From positions 744,001-808,000 of the forward strand of contig JACJYR010000002.1 in the NCBI GenBank assembly GCA_020636005.1: a stretch of 64,000 nt of DNA, in the 5' to 3' direction. This document shows positions 35,306 to 43,443 of the stretch, one piece after another (the first letter of the stretch is position 1; every line of letters begins with the position of its first letter). Made by a program: the position numbers and the translations under genes. The notes beneath the pieces were generated by a model. The model was not told the DNA's origin. It did no database searches and saw only the letters and a list, made by a program, of their open reading frames with translations. Source of the DNA: Lewinellaceae bacterium. Its GTDB lineage: Bacteria > Bacteroidota > Bacteroidia > Chitinophagales > Saprospiraceae.

Positions 35306-35839
35306 CTATCGTGGAAGTTTTTCCCAATCCTCCCGCCTGATACGGAAGACTTCGGCAGGGTGCCCTTTATGGGACGTTTCTTTCCACAAGGTCATTCCAT
35401 TGCGCAGTGCAACAGCCTTTGATCGCACATTGTCGGGGTGGATAAGCGAGATGACTGTTTCTGCCATTTCTTCTTCCAGGCAAAAATCACGGCAGGCCAT
35501 GGCAGCCTCGGTGGCGTAGCCATTGTGCCAAAAGCGGCGGATAAAGTGGTAGCCGACCTCCCATTTCGGCACGAAATCCACCCATTGGTAAAGCAATCCG
35601 CATTGGCCGATCAGCTCATTGGTTTCTTTCAGCACAACAGCACACATGCCGCCCTGCCCCGTCCCATAACGGCCCAATTGCCGGCGCAGCCATTGATCTG
35701 CATATTGGTCGGTGCTGGTTTCTATAAAAAGAAATTCCGTGGCTGAGGGGTCGTTGAAGAATTCCATCAACGGTGCCTTATCCGCCAGGGTTAACGGACG
35801 GATCAGGAGGCGGGGAGTTTCCAGTTGTTCCAAATACAT
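35306..35839 (-). CDS. GNAT N-acetyltransferase, RimJ/RimL-like
   Basis: A 177-residue GCN5-related acetyltransferase. The family pattern is clear: LETPRLLIRPLTLADKAPLMEFFNDPSATEF at the start, the strand CAVVLKETNELIGQCGLLYQ, WEVGYHFIRRFWHNGYATEAAMACRDFC with the acetyl-CoA-binding loop (R-R-F-W-H-N-G-Y-A), and SLIHPDNVRSKAVALRNGM, typical of RimJ/RimL-type proteins that modify amino-terminal or small amine substrates. The substrate here is unknown. The ATG at 35839 is preferred, because an earlier in-frame ATG at 35875 would overlap repeat copy C. The whole gene sits between two inverted copies of the 110-bp repeat. Confidence 0.88.
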   Translation of the reverse strand: MYLEQLETPRLLIRPLTLADKAPLMEFFNDPSATEFLFIETSTDQYADQWLRRQLGRYGTGQGGMCAVVLKETNELIGQCGLLYQWVDFVPKWEVGYHFIRRFWHNGYATEAAMACRDFCLEEEMAETVISLIHPDNVRSKAVALRNGMTLWKETSHKGHPAEVFRIRREDWEKLPR

Positions 35840-35873
35840 CTTGTTGTGGTGGTGCTTGTAAAATCGGGAAAGC

Positions 35874-35977
35874 ATCGAAGGAAAAATAATCCCGATTTCA
35901 CAACGGGCTTATTTTTAAAAAACCCTTCCAGTACCGGGGTTTCAAAATCAAAATAGCGAAGTTATTTTTTCATCGTT
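35874..35977 (-). repeat. 110-bp dispersed repeat, copy C
   Basis: Inverted relative to copy B. The hairpin is partly degenerate (CCCGATTTCACAACGGGC), so it is the most diverged full copy. It covers the region just upstream of the GNAT start. Confidence 0.9.
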
Positions 35978-36177
35978 GCCAAGGGTGCTGACTTCGCCGC
36001 AAGTTTCCGAACATTTTTCCAAAGAGGGTCAAAGAAAAAACTAAAATAAATTATTTATTTTTTTTTGTTGGCCTCCTTTTCTGTACCGGGAGGAGACCAA
36101 CCGGGTTTTCCAAGTAACCCCTAACTGGCTTCGGGAAGAGCAATCAATCAAAGGAAATTTTCAATATGCCTGCTGTT

Positions 36178-36834
36178 TTAGTCATTGTCAATCTCCCCGA
36201 CCACCGTTTCCCCATCTATCACCAACTGGCCAATCCGAACGGTTGGCCTGACCGTTTCCGGCAGCACCAACCCGACCTGGCTGCCCAGTTTTATCAGGCC
36301 AATGACATCGCCCTGCTTCACCGGCTGGCCTGGTTCCACGTAGTCTTCGATGCGGCGGGCCAGCAGGCCTGCTACTTGCACCACCTTGTAGCGGAGGCCC
36401 CTGTCCGTTTCAAACAGGAGGTCGTTGCGCTCGTTTTCGAGCCGCAGGCCAAAGCGGTTCGTCTGGATGAGGGCGTTGTTAAACCTGCCGTTCGTGTAGT
36501 CGCTTTTAATCAAGCGGCTATCGATGGGCGCCCGTTGGTAATGCACATTGGTCACGTCCATCTCGATGGCGATCAGGTAGCCGCTCCCACCAATGTCTTT
36601 TGTTAAAATTTGGACGACACCAGCATCTTTTTCCCATGCCAGCGAATCGCTGTACCAATGTACCACGGCGGCCACCCTGCCATTGGCCGGGCTAATGAAT
36701 ACGGCCTGGTTGGCGGGAACATGGCGCCCGGGCTGCCGCAGGAACCAGCACTGGTAATAAGCCACAAGGGCAACAGCCAGCAGCAGCAGGAAAACGACGA
36801 TTCGTGTCAGCAGGGTTTTGCGGCTTCGGTACAT
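36178..36834 (-). CDS. small phosphatidylserine-decarboxylase-like protein
   Basis: A 218-residue protein with one N-terminal transmembrane helix (ILTRIVVFLLLLAVALVAYY-like) followed by the core of phosphatidylserine/archaetidylserine decarboxylases: NQAVFISPANGRVAAV, YLIAIEMDVTNVHYQRAPIDS (matching the family 'h.l.p.DYH..haP' segment), NERNDLLFETDRGLRYKVVQVAGLLARRI and GDVIGLIKLGSQVGLVLP. The LGS triplet, Ser at about residue 185, is the expected self-cleavage site that produces the pyruvoyl cofactor, with a 34-residue alpha chain. Its expected role is decarboxylating a phosphatidylserine-like lipid at the membrane; Asp in the usual catalytic DxH is present in the EMDVTNVH segment. No pssA gene lies nearby. 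ATG 36834 gives the membrane anchor. Confidence 0.8.
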   Translation of the reverse strand: MYRSRKTLLTRIVVFLLLLAVALVAYYQCWFLRQPGRHVPANQAVFISPANGRVAAVVHWYSDSLAWEKDAGVVQILTKDIGGSGYLIAIEMDVTNVHYQRAPIDSRLIKSDYTNGRFNNALIQTNRFGLRLENERNDLLFETDRGLRYKVVQVAGLLARRIEDYVEPGQPVKQGDVIGLIKLGSQVGLVLPETVRPTVRIGQLVIDGETVVGEIDND

Positions 36835-37278
36835 GAAAAAATCCGTTTTGTGAAGGAAATCAGGGGGATGGCAGGCTGGCAATTTTTTTTTTGCATGGGC
36901 ACCTGGCCGCCCTGATAACGAAAGGAAGGGAAACTTGTTGACATAAAAAAAGCGGCAGCAAATATTTCAAGATGCTACCGCTTGTTTTAACCCCAAAAAA
37001 CCAAATCTTCTGTATCTATTTGCTTTCTGGCTGTAACCACTCAGAGGATTCGGTTAGAACTTTATGCTTGTAACAATGGATTTCATAAAAGAAGGGGCGT
37101 AAAGCCCCTCTGAATAACCCCAAAAAACCAAATGAAAACATATTTCTTTTTGTGTTCAACTGCTTGGTCAACAGGCCAGGTAAGACATCAGCCTGTAAAA
37201 GTGGCACAAAGATATTTTTGCTGTTTCTTCTGTTTAGGGTAACTTTAACCTTATTGTGATAACGAAAACCTGAAAACA
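36835..37278. other. 444-bp spacer with hairpins and a direct repeat
   Basis: Contains a hairpin with a terminator-like stem (AAGCGG..CCGCTT, 36950-36982), a GGGGC/GCCCC hairpin near 37096-37112, and an almost exact 19-base direct repeat (TAACCCCAAAAAACCAAAT) at about 36988 and 37118. An 87-codon minus-strand frame across it (37016-37279) has no family features. A promoter for the next gene lies at the right end. Confidence 0.55.
37218..37247 (+). promoter_or_regulatory. Bacteroidota-type promoter of helical-repeat gene
   Basis: A TTTTTG element ends at 37220 (-33) and TAACTTTA lies at 37240-37247 (-7, consensus TAnnTTTG, one mismatch), spaced by 19 bases. Transcription would start near 37254, 25 bases before the ATG at 37279. 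Confidence 0.5.
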
Positions 37279-38715
37279 ATGCGTACCCCTAAGGCACTTC
37301 AGTTGCTTAAACTGCTGAATACCAAAGAGGTAGATCAGCTTAAAGGCAGATTCAAAAAGTATAGAAAAGACCGGATGCTGGCCGCAGTGGAATGGATGTT
37401 AAAATCTGAGGACTTTCCAAGTGTTGAAGCTTTCAAAGCAGCCATTTTTCCCGTCATTTTCAAGGAAACTTACAGCGAACAAAAGGATTTTCTGCTCCGC
37501 AACGAATTGAGGCTACTGGCAGAATCCATTGAAGGGCTGCTCGTAGAACTTCAAATCAAAAAAGAAATCGGGCGGCACAAATTGGTGTTCAGTATCTTCC
37601 TGTTGTCCGCCTTGCTGGAACGCAAGGCTTACGATTTGTTCAAGGCCACCTCAAAATCAGTGATGGAACAAGCGCTTAGCAATGCCGACCACTTCGCCAC
37701 CTGGGCAGTGGCGGGCCTTCAATTCCACTTGCTTACCAGGCACCTCCATGAAAAAGAAACCAACCTGGAACTGGCCTCCCAGATCAACGACTCGCTTATC
37801 ATCCAGCTCAACAGTTTTTACGTGGCCGCCTACCGGAATTTCCAGGTCAATAAATATTACCTACGGCAACAAATGCACCCGTTCCTGGGAGATGTCCACT
37901 CGACCGGGATAGATGCGCCCGAAGTTCCATCCGGGCAGGAAGAAATCGCCGGTTATTTTCTTAAAAAGGCGAAAAGCTATCTGCAGCCCATCCCACAACG
38001 CATAGAAGCACTTACGGAGTGCCTGCAATATGCCCGCAATAGGGCCAACAGCATGGCCGTGTTCAAAAAGGAGGTGAAATTTTGCCTGGCCGAGTTGGCT
38101 ATGCTCAACAGCCTGCACTCCGACTTTGAGGCCTCGGAAGCTTACTTCCAGCAGTTTTTTGAACTGGATGTCGAACCAGGCGACCTGACCAGGCTGGCCG
38201 TGCTGACCGACTATATTGCCAAGCTGCTCCGGGAACACAAGCCGCAGGAAGCCATCCGCTGGATGCAGGAGCACTATTCGGACATTGAGGCAGTGGAAAA
38301 ACTGCAAATCAGGCTGCTGTGCCTGCGGGTGGCCGCCTTTGCCCAACTGGGCGACCCCGAGAAATTGTACGAGGCCCTGCCCGAAAACTTCGGCGACTAC
38401 AACCGGACGGTACGGCATTTTTTCCGCCTGCACTATGCCATCCATGCCTGGCAGATAAATGAAATCGAGATGGCGGTGCGGGAACTGGACAACCTGCTCA
38501 ACGTACTCCAAAAAGGCGAGCCGCTGGTGTTCGATGTGCGGCCGGTGGCCCGGCTGATGAAAAGGTATTTCACCTGGTCGGCCATCCCCAAAGGGCAAGC
38601 CAGGCAGCGGAACCTGGAAAAATTAAGGGAAGACCTGATGGAGTACGAACAAGAGGCCCCACCGGTTTACAAATCCTATCTGCCCTTGTTGTGGCTGAAA
38701 AAAGAATTGGTGTAG
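37279..38715 (+). CDS. helical-repeat protein of unknown function
   Basis: A 478-residue, cytoplasmic (no signal peptide), highly charged protein predicted to be almost wholly alpha-helical. Amphipathic helix pairs such as KAKSYLQPIPQRIEALTECLQYARNRANSMAVFKKEVKFCLAELAMLNSLHSDFEASEAYFQQFFELD suggest TPR-like solenoid packing, though no canonical TPR W-L-G-Y-A-F-A-P pattern was seen. The N-terminal segment LKLLNTKEVDQLKGRFKKYRKDRMLAAVEWML is basic. I do not recognise a named family; similar helical proteins are common in Saprospiria. It has its own promoter-like sequence and is followed by repeat copy D, which could end its transcript. Confidence 0.8.
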   Translation: MRTPKALQLLKLLNTKEVDQLKGRFKKYRKDRMLAAVEWMLKSEDFPSVEAFKAAIFPVIFKETYSEQKDFLLRNELRLLAESIEGLLVELQIKKEIGRHKLVFSIFLLSALLERKAYDLFKATSKSVMEQALSNADHFATWAVAGLQFHLLTRHLHEKETNLELASQINDSLIIQLNSFYVAAYRNFQVNKYYLRQQMHPFLGDVHSTGIDAPEVPSGQEEIAGYFLKKAKSYLQPIPQRIEALTECLQYARNRANSMAVFKKEVKFCLAELAMLNSLHSDFEASEAYFQQFFELDVEPGDLTRLAVLTDYIAKLLREHKPQEAIRWMQEHYSDIEAVEKLQIRLLCLRVAAFAQLGDPEKLYEALPENFGDYNRTVRHFFRLHYAIHAWQINEIEMAVRELDNLLNVLQKGEPLVFDVRPVARLMKRYFTWSAIPKGQARQRNLEKLREDLMEYEQEAPPVYKSYLPLLWLKKELV

Positions 38716-38747
38716 TGGTCTTGGGTGCTGGGCACCTTTTCGGTTAA

Positions 38748-38856
38748 GGATCGAAGGAAAAATAATCCCGATGTGAAATCGGGATTATTTTTAAAAAACC
38801 CTTCCAGTGCTGGGGTTTCAACATCAAAATAGGGAAGTTATTTTTTCATCGTTACT
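38748..38856 (-). repeat. 110-bp dispersed repeat, copy D
   Basis: Reverse-strand copy with the exact 15-bp hairpin (AATAATCCCGATGTGAAATC core). It begins 33 bases after the stop codon of the helical protein, in position to act as its terminator. Confidence 0.95.
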
Positions 38857-39004
38857 AAATCTTTTGCATGTCTGCAGGAAGTTGATAGGGTTGAAATCAA
38901 CTTCATAAACCCTTATCAAATTTTTGGTTCTGGCTTTGCCAGGTTAGGTCTTTCCTCCTGCTTCAAACTGCCGCACGGAATTTGCCAAAGTGACAAAATC
39001 CTTT

Positions 39005-39033
39005 TTGTACCAAGGGCAACTGTTGTAAACTTG
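39005..39033 (+). promoter_or_regulatory. Bacteroidota-type promoter of ClC gene
   Basis: TTTTTG (ending 39007) and TAAACTTG (39026-39033, one mismatch to TAnnTTTG) are separated by 18 bases, about 45 bases before the ATG at 39079. Confidence 0.45.
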
Positions 39034-39078
39034 CATTTTCTATGAAATGGTGGCCCACGGCCTAACTACAACCAAAAA

Positions 39079-40881
39079 ATGCCGACGCAAAAGCTGATCA
39101 GGATAAGACGCACCCTTGAAGTGGCAGCAGGGAAAGCCATCAAGTGGTTGTCGGAGCATATCTCCGAACGAAACTACCAGATCCTGGTCGCCATCATTAT
39201 TGGCATTGTGGCGGGGCTGGCCGCCGTGGTCATGAAATATTCCGTGGCCAAGGTGCGGGATTTGATGATGGACAGCAACCCTTCGCACAGCCAGATTGGG
39301 TTCGTGTTTTTCCCCATCATCGGCATTATGCTCACCGTTTTTTACATCCGGTACATCCTTCGCCGCCCGCTCGAAATCGGCACCTCGTGGCTCATTTATG
39401 CCATTTCAAAAAAGCGGGTCAACCTGCCGAAAGACGAAACCTACGCCCATATTGTTTCCAGTTCGCTCACGGTCGGGCTGGGTGGTTCCGTCGGGTTGGA
39501 GTCGCCGATCGTATGCACCGGGGCAGCCATTGGCTCCAACCTGGCGAGGCTGCTGCGGGTGGGGCGGCGCAAGCAGACCCTTTTCCTCACCTGCGGGGCA
39601 GCGGCGGGGCTGGCGGCCATTTTCAACTGCCCGGTGGCAGCGGTCATCTTTGCCTTCGAGGTGCTGCTGACCGACATCGCCCTGCACTCGTTTATCCCGC
39701 TCCTTATTTCGGCTGCCACCGGGGCGGTAGTGTCCCGTTTTTTTTACTACGAGCAAATCTTCTACCTGCCCGCCACCGATTGGAGCATCAAGAGCATCCC
39801 CTTTTACGGGCTGCTGGGGATGGCCTGCGGGCTGCTGTCAGTGTACATGATGCGCCTGACCTTGTACTTCAAGGGGTATTTTGCCAAAAAGAAACGGCAG
39901 CGGGAGAAGTTCCTGGTGGGCGGGCTGGCGCTCGGCGTCATGATTTTCCTGATGCCGCCCCTGTTTGGGGAGGGCTATGAAACCGTGAACCAACTCTTTA
40001 CCGGCGACTACAGCGCCATCACGGAGAACAGCATTTTCTACCAGTTTTCCGGCAATATCTGGGTCGTGATCGCTTTTGCCGTGGCCGTGGTGCTCACCAA
40101 GGCCATCGCCGCAGCAGCCACCATCGGCATGGGCGGCAACGGGGGCGTGTTCGCCCCGGCGGTTTTCTCGGGGGCGGTGCTGGGCTTCATTTTCGCCATC
40201 ACGGTCAACATGGTCGGCATCACCCATCTGCATGTGGCAGATTTTATAGCCGTCGGCATGGCAGGCATTTTAAGCGGGTTGATAAAATCGCCCCTGACGG
40301 GCATCTTCCTGGTAGCCGAGATCACGGGCGGATATACCCTTTTTGTCCCGCTGATGATTGTGTCCGCCCTGTCCTACTTCATCTCCCATTACTTCGAGCC
40401 TTATTCTGTTTTTACCAAAGATCTCTATTACAAGGGCCTCTGGGCCCCCTCGCACGAGAAGGACCGGCAGATACTGCACCACCTCAACCTGGAAGAGCTT
40501 ATCGAGCGCAACTTTGCCGTGCTGCGGCCCGAGAATACCCTGGGCCAACTGGTCAAGGTCATCTCCAATTCCAAGCGCAACGTGTTCCCGGTGGTGGACA
40601 ACCAAGGCAACCTCAAGGGCATCCTCCTGCTCGACGACGTGCGGGAACTGATGTTCAAGCCCGAAAAATACCTGACCGTTTTTGTGAAAGACCTCATGTA
40701 CCCACCACCCACCATGTTGGACGTAAAGGAATCCATGGAATCGGTAATGGACAAGTTCGAGCGGCACCAGGCCTGGAACCTGCCCATTTTGAAAGACGGC
40801 AAATACATGGGTTTTGTGTCGAAATCTTCTGTGTTCGGGAAGTACCGGGAGATATTGCAGAGGGAGAGCGAAGAATCATAA
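39079..40881 (+). CDS. ClC chloride channel/transporter with CBS pair
   Basis: A 600-residue ClC-family protein. Transmembrane helices fill residues 35-440, with the selectivity segments GLGGSVGLESPIV near residue 134 (the GREGP-like region, retaining the gating Glu) and GGNGGVFAPAVFSGAVLGF near 350 (GxFxP). The Glu suggests the chloride/proton exchange type rather than a pure channel, though the external-gate context is not identical. Residues 465-600 form two CBS domains (VLRPENTLGQLVKVISNSKRNVFPVVDNQGNLKGILLLDDVRE and VKESMESVMDKFERHQAWNLPILKDGKYMGFVSKSSVF), usually nucleotide-sensing. A probable promoter lies at 39005-39033. The next gene begins 25 bases later on the same strand and may be co-transcribed. 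Confidence 0.93.
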   Translation: MPTQKLIRIRRTLEVAAGKAIKWLSEHISERNYQILVAIIIGIVAGLAAVVMKYSVAKVRDLMMDSNPSHSQIGFVFFPIIGIMLTVFYIRYILRRPLEIGTSWLIYAISKKRVNLPKDETYAHIVSSSLTVGLGGSVGLESPIVCTGAAIGSNLARLLRVGRRKQTLFLTCGAAAGLAAIFNCPVAAVIFAFEVLLTDIALHSFIPLLISAATGAVVSRFFYYEQIFYLPATDWSIKSIPFYGLLGMACGLLSVYMMRLTLYFKGYFAKKKRQREKFLVGGLALGVMIFLMPPLFGEGYETVNQLFTGDYSAITENSIFYQFSGNIWVVIAFAVAVVLTKAIAAAATIGMGGNGGVFAPAVFSGAVLGFIFAITVNMVGITHLHVADFIAVGMAGILSGLIKSPLTGIFLVAEITGGYTLFVPLMIVSALSYFISHYFEPYSVFTKDLYYKGLWAPSHEKDRQILHHLNLEELIERNFAVLRPENTLGQLVKVISNSKRNVFPVVDNQGNLKGILLLDDVRELMFKPEKYLTVFVKDLMYPPPTMLDVKESMESVMDKFERHQAWNLPILKDGKYMGFVSKSSVFGKYREILQRESEES

Positions 40882-40906
40882 AAAGAGCTGTGCACACAAG
40901 CCTGGG

Positions 40907-42199
40907 ATGAATAAAAAGGTAAAGCATTTCTTCTCTGTTGTAACGATAACACTTGCTGTCATTGGCTGGGGCCTCAACCAGGCAGATCACCATCTCTATG
41001 GTCAATTCATCCATTCCGACGCCGAAGGCTACTACTTGTACCTGCCTGCCGTGATGGTATATAGCGGGTTTGAAAACCTGCCTGTGCTGACCAAAAATCA
41101 TTTCCTTCCTTACAAAGACACCCAAAAAATTTTCACCAAATACACCTACGGCGTGGCCGTGCTGCAACTGCCGTTTTACCTCGGCGCCCATTTTGCCAAC
41201 CGTTTGCAGGGCATCAATCCCAGCCAATACTATACGGTGGCAAATTCGGTAGCGGTGCTAGTGGCAGGGTGCTTTTATGGCGTGTTGGGGTTATTTTTTT
41301 TATTCAAAACTTTGGTGCGGGAAGTCGGGGGGCAGGTAGCGCCGCTGCTCGCCTGCACCGTGCTGCTGCTGGGCACCAACCTGCTCTTCTACATGGCCCG
41401 GGAGCCGGGCATGTCGCATGTGTATTCTTTTTTCCTGGTCAGCCTGTTGTTGTACCTCACCCCCGGCTTGTACGCAAAAGCAGACTGGCGCCGGTTTACA
41501 GAGCTGGGGCTGCTGGCAGGGTTCATCATCCTCATCCGCCCGACAGATGGGCTGGTGCTGCTCTATCCGCTGCTGTATGGCATCCGCACCCAGGGCGGGT
41601 TGGTGGAGCGCCTGGCTTTTTTCAGCAAACACCTGCCCAGGTTGGCGGTGGCACTGTTGCTGCTGTGCCTGGTTTGGCTGCCCCAACTGTACTACTGGCA
41701 CTACCTGACGGGCGATTGGTTCTATTACAGCTACACCCACGAGGGGTTCCACCGCTGGAAAAAGCCTCAGATCTTTTATGTGTTGGCCGGCCCGCTCAAC
41801 GGGTGGCTGACCTTCAATCCGGCGATGCTCTTTGCCCTGACAGGGATGCCTTTTTTAGTGAAAGGGAACCGCCACAACGGGGCCGCCATCCTGGCCGTAT
41901 TCCTCGTTTCCCTTTATCTCTTTGCCAGTTGGTGGATGTGGTGGTTTGGCGGGGCGTATGGTTACCGGCCGTTCGTGGATTTGCTGCCTTTGCTCGCCGT
42001 ACCGCTTTGTTTTGTGCTGCAAAAAATCTGGGAACTAAAAGCCTGGCCAAAGTTGGCCCTCCTGGCCCTCCTGGCGTTTTGTTGTTATTTTAACCTGAAA
42101 CTGCTGATGAACTTCTCCTGGGACTGGAGCAGCGAATTTTTTGATTGGAAGGATTACCTGGGGGCCATCAGGAGTGTGTTCCCGTTTTTGGGCTTGTAG
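40907..42199 (+). CDS. membrane glycosyltransferase-like protein (GT39/GT83 style)
   Basis: A 430-residue multi-pass membrane protein with about ten hydrophobic segments. An early luminal/periplasmic acidic site (QFIHSDAEGYYLYLPAVM, residues 28-48) precedes repeated helices such as FYGVLGLFFLFKTLV, LLACTVLLLGTNLLFYMARE and LLAGFIILIRPTDGLVLLYPLLYG. This layout, with an acidic residue early in the first loop, resembles polyprenyl-phosphate-dependent GT-C glycosyltransferases and dolichyl-mannosyltransferase-like proteins. No conclusive catalytic motif was identified, so the assignment is tentative. The ATG at 40907 is chosen (MNKKVKHFFSVVTITLAVIGW). It follows ClC with no spacer of note. Confidence 0.7.
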   Translation: MNKKVKHFFSVVTITLAVIGWGLNQADHHLYGQFIHSDAEGYYLYLPAVMVYSGFENLPVLTKNHFLPYKDTQKIFTKYTYGVAVLQLPFYLGAHFANRLQGINPSQYYTVANSVAVLVAGCFYGVLGLFFLFKTLVREVGGQVAPLLACTVLLLGTNLLFYMAREPGMSHVYSFFLVSLLLYLTPGLYAKADWRRFTELGLLAGFIILIRPTDGLVLLYPLLYGIRTQGGLVERLAFFSKHLPRLAVALLLLCLVWLPQLYYWHYLTGDWFYYSYTHEGFHRWKKPQIFYVLAGPLNGWLTFNPAMLFALTGMPFLVKGNRHNGAAILAVFLVSLYLFASWWMWWFGGAYGYRPFVDLLPLLAVPLCFVLQKIWELKAWPKLALLALLAFCCYFNLKLLMNFSWDWSSEFFDWKDYLGAIRSVFPFLGL

Positions 42200-42239
42200 G
42201 CCATCTTTCAGCAATCGCTCCGGCATGGACGGGGCAGCT

Positions 42240-42385
42240 TGCCAGGGCAGCTTCCCCTGTTAATTCATCTACCGTCCCATCTACCAAGTGGGCTTTTATT
42301 CTCGGAGCATAGCCCCCTATCGGTGCTTTTTTCCCGTGGAAGGTGCCGTCCCAGCCGGCGGACAACTGTAATATTTCTTTGCTAT
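42240..42385 (-). pseudogene. remnant of gliding-motility C-terminal (CHU_C) sorting domain
   Basis: Translating the minus strand gives SAGWDGTFHGKKAPIGGY followed by IKAHLVDGTVDELTGEAAL, which parallels the WDGTFNGK-x-x-P-x-GxYxY and xxDGxxxxxxGxxxL pattern of CHU_C (type B T9SS sorting) domains. The surrounding frame has no start or other domains, so this is a cut-off tail of a lost secreted protein. Confidence 0.4.
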
Positions 42386-42531
42386 ACTGTACGCTGATGG
42401 CTTTTGGCCTTTGGCAAAAGCCAATGGCCAACAGCTAATAGCAAACCGACAAAACCATCCGTGTTTTAGTATATCAGGCCAGCGTGGTAAAAATTAACTG
42501 TTGGTAAAGTTATCCCTGTCAGCACCTGTTT

Positions 42532-42629
42532 ACTGCGGCCAGCGGCTGCAACCTAAGCCCGGATGATAGCATAGCTATCAACGAGCAGTACCGTATTTCA
42601 ATGGATGGGCAGGTGGTGCGCCAGCAGGG
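42532..42629 (+). repeat. family-4 repeat, copy 1
   Basis: Starts CTGCGGCCAGCGGCTGCAAC and contains ATAGCTAT and AACGAGCAG; the same blocks in the same order occur at 45474-45569. Confidence 0.65.
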
Positions 42630-42777
42630 TTTTTAGGACTCACTTATTTCTTGATTGGAACACCGATTGGGCGGATTGGACAGATTTACACAGATTGATC
42701 CTTGGCCATTCGCCCAATCCGCCCAATCCCTGTTCCAATCCTCCACAAAACAATCTATCCCGCCTGAGCAAACAAGC

Positions 42778-42840
42778 CCGCTGGCCCAGGGTCTGCCAAC
42801 TAAAAAACGATACCGCTCCTGCCGGTTTGCAACCGGCACT
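42778..42840 (-). repeat. left REP of RAYT transposase
   Basis: Inverted copy of the sequence at 43577-43639; on the minus strand it reads GTGCCGGTTGCAAACCGGCA then GGAGCGGTATCG and ends in the GGGCCAGCGGG block. It contains an inner hairpin GCCGGTTGCAAACCGGC. Roughly 90% identical over 63 bases. Confidence 0.9.
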
Positions 42841-42870
42841 ACTACGAAAGTGACAAAAGCTGCAACCCGT

Positions 42871-43443
42871 TTACCAATTCAAAGGCAGCACAGGCCCGAT
42901 AGGCTCCACTGTCGAAACCTCCAAAAGCCCCTTCCCTCCCATATAGTTCGGTGCGCTGCTATACAGCCAATATTCCGGTTGCGCCACCCAGCCTGCACGG
43001 ACCGGGTTCAAATGAATGTATCCCAGCTTCTGCCAGATCACCGGCAAACTCCACAGTGCGACCGGGTGGTTGTCCTGCTGCCAAACCTGAAACTCCTTGT
43101 TGTCGCCGTTCCGCTTCCCATAGTAACGGAACAGTTCCATCATCCATTCCCGCCTGGACTCCGCATCTTCCTGTACTGTCTTTATGATTGCCTTGGAAGT
43201 AAACTTTTTAAAATCCCGCAGCACATCCGACAAGTCGTAGCCCTGCGTTTGTGCTATCAGGTGGATATGGTTGCTCATGACGACATAACCGCATACCTCC
43301 AGGCCCTTGTGCCCTTGGCAATATTTCAAACTGTCGATCAGGATGTCACGGTAACATTGCCAGGCAAAAACATCGACCCACCCCACGGTGGTGAGCGTGA
43401 GGTAGTTCAATCCCTGCTGGTCATGGATGCGGTATTTGTTCAT
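42871..43443 (-). CDS. REP-associated tyrosine transposase-like protein (RAYT, Y1/IS200 fold)
   Basis: A 190-residue Y1_Tnp (PF01797-type) protein. The metal-binding HUH motif is VMSNHIHLIAQ (His59 and His61), followed by DVLRDFKKFTSKAIIKTV, SRREWMMELF, FQVWQQDNHPV and the terminal YIHLNPVRAGWVAQPEYWLYSSAPNYMGGKGLL, a hallmark of this group. In classical RAYTs the helix after HUH carries the catalytic Tyr; here that helix reads FKKFTSK with Phe in the expected place, so the nucleophile is uncertain (Tyr108 or Tyr109 in LFRYYGK are alternatives). It is flanked by two inverted REPs (42778-42840 and 43577-43639), the arrangement expected for a 'REPtron'. It could spread or have spread the REP copies found nearby. 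Confidence 0.88.
   Translation of the reverse strand: MNKYRIHDQQGLNYLTLTTVGWVDVFAWQCYRDILIDSLKYCQGHKGLEVCGYVVMSNHIHLIAQTQGYDLSDVLRDFKKFTSKAIIKTVQEDAESRREWMMELFRYYGKRNGDNKEFQVWQQDNHPVALWSLPVIWQKLGYIHLNPVRAGWVAQPEYWLYSSAPNYMGGKGLLEVSTVEPIGPVLPLNW

Larger units (their letters stand above)
38716..39078. other. spacer with repeat copy D and ClC promoter
   Basis: Apart from copy D (38748-38856) and the promoter-like elements at 39005-39033, the 363-bp gap holds nothing recognisable. Confidence 0.6.
42200..42870. other. 670-bp remnant-rich spacer
   Basis: No intact gene. It contains a remnant of a gliding-motility C-terminal domain (42240-42385, minus strand), family-4 repeat at about 42532-42629, and the left REP of the RAYT (42778-42840). 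Confidence 0.6.

Noticed and set aside
37016..37279. 87-codon minus-strand open frame
   Set aside because: Overlaps promoter and hairpins of the plus-strand helical-protein gene; peptide has no family.
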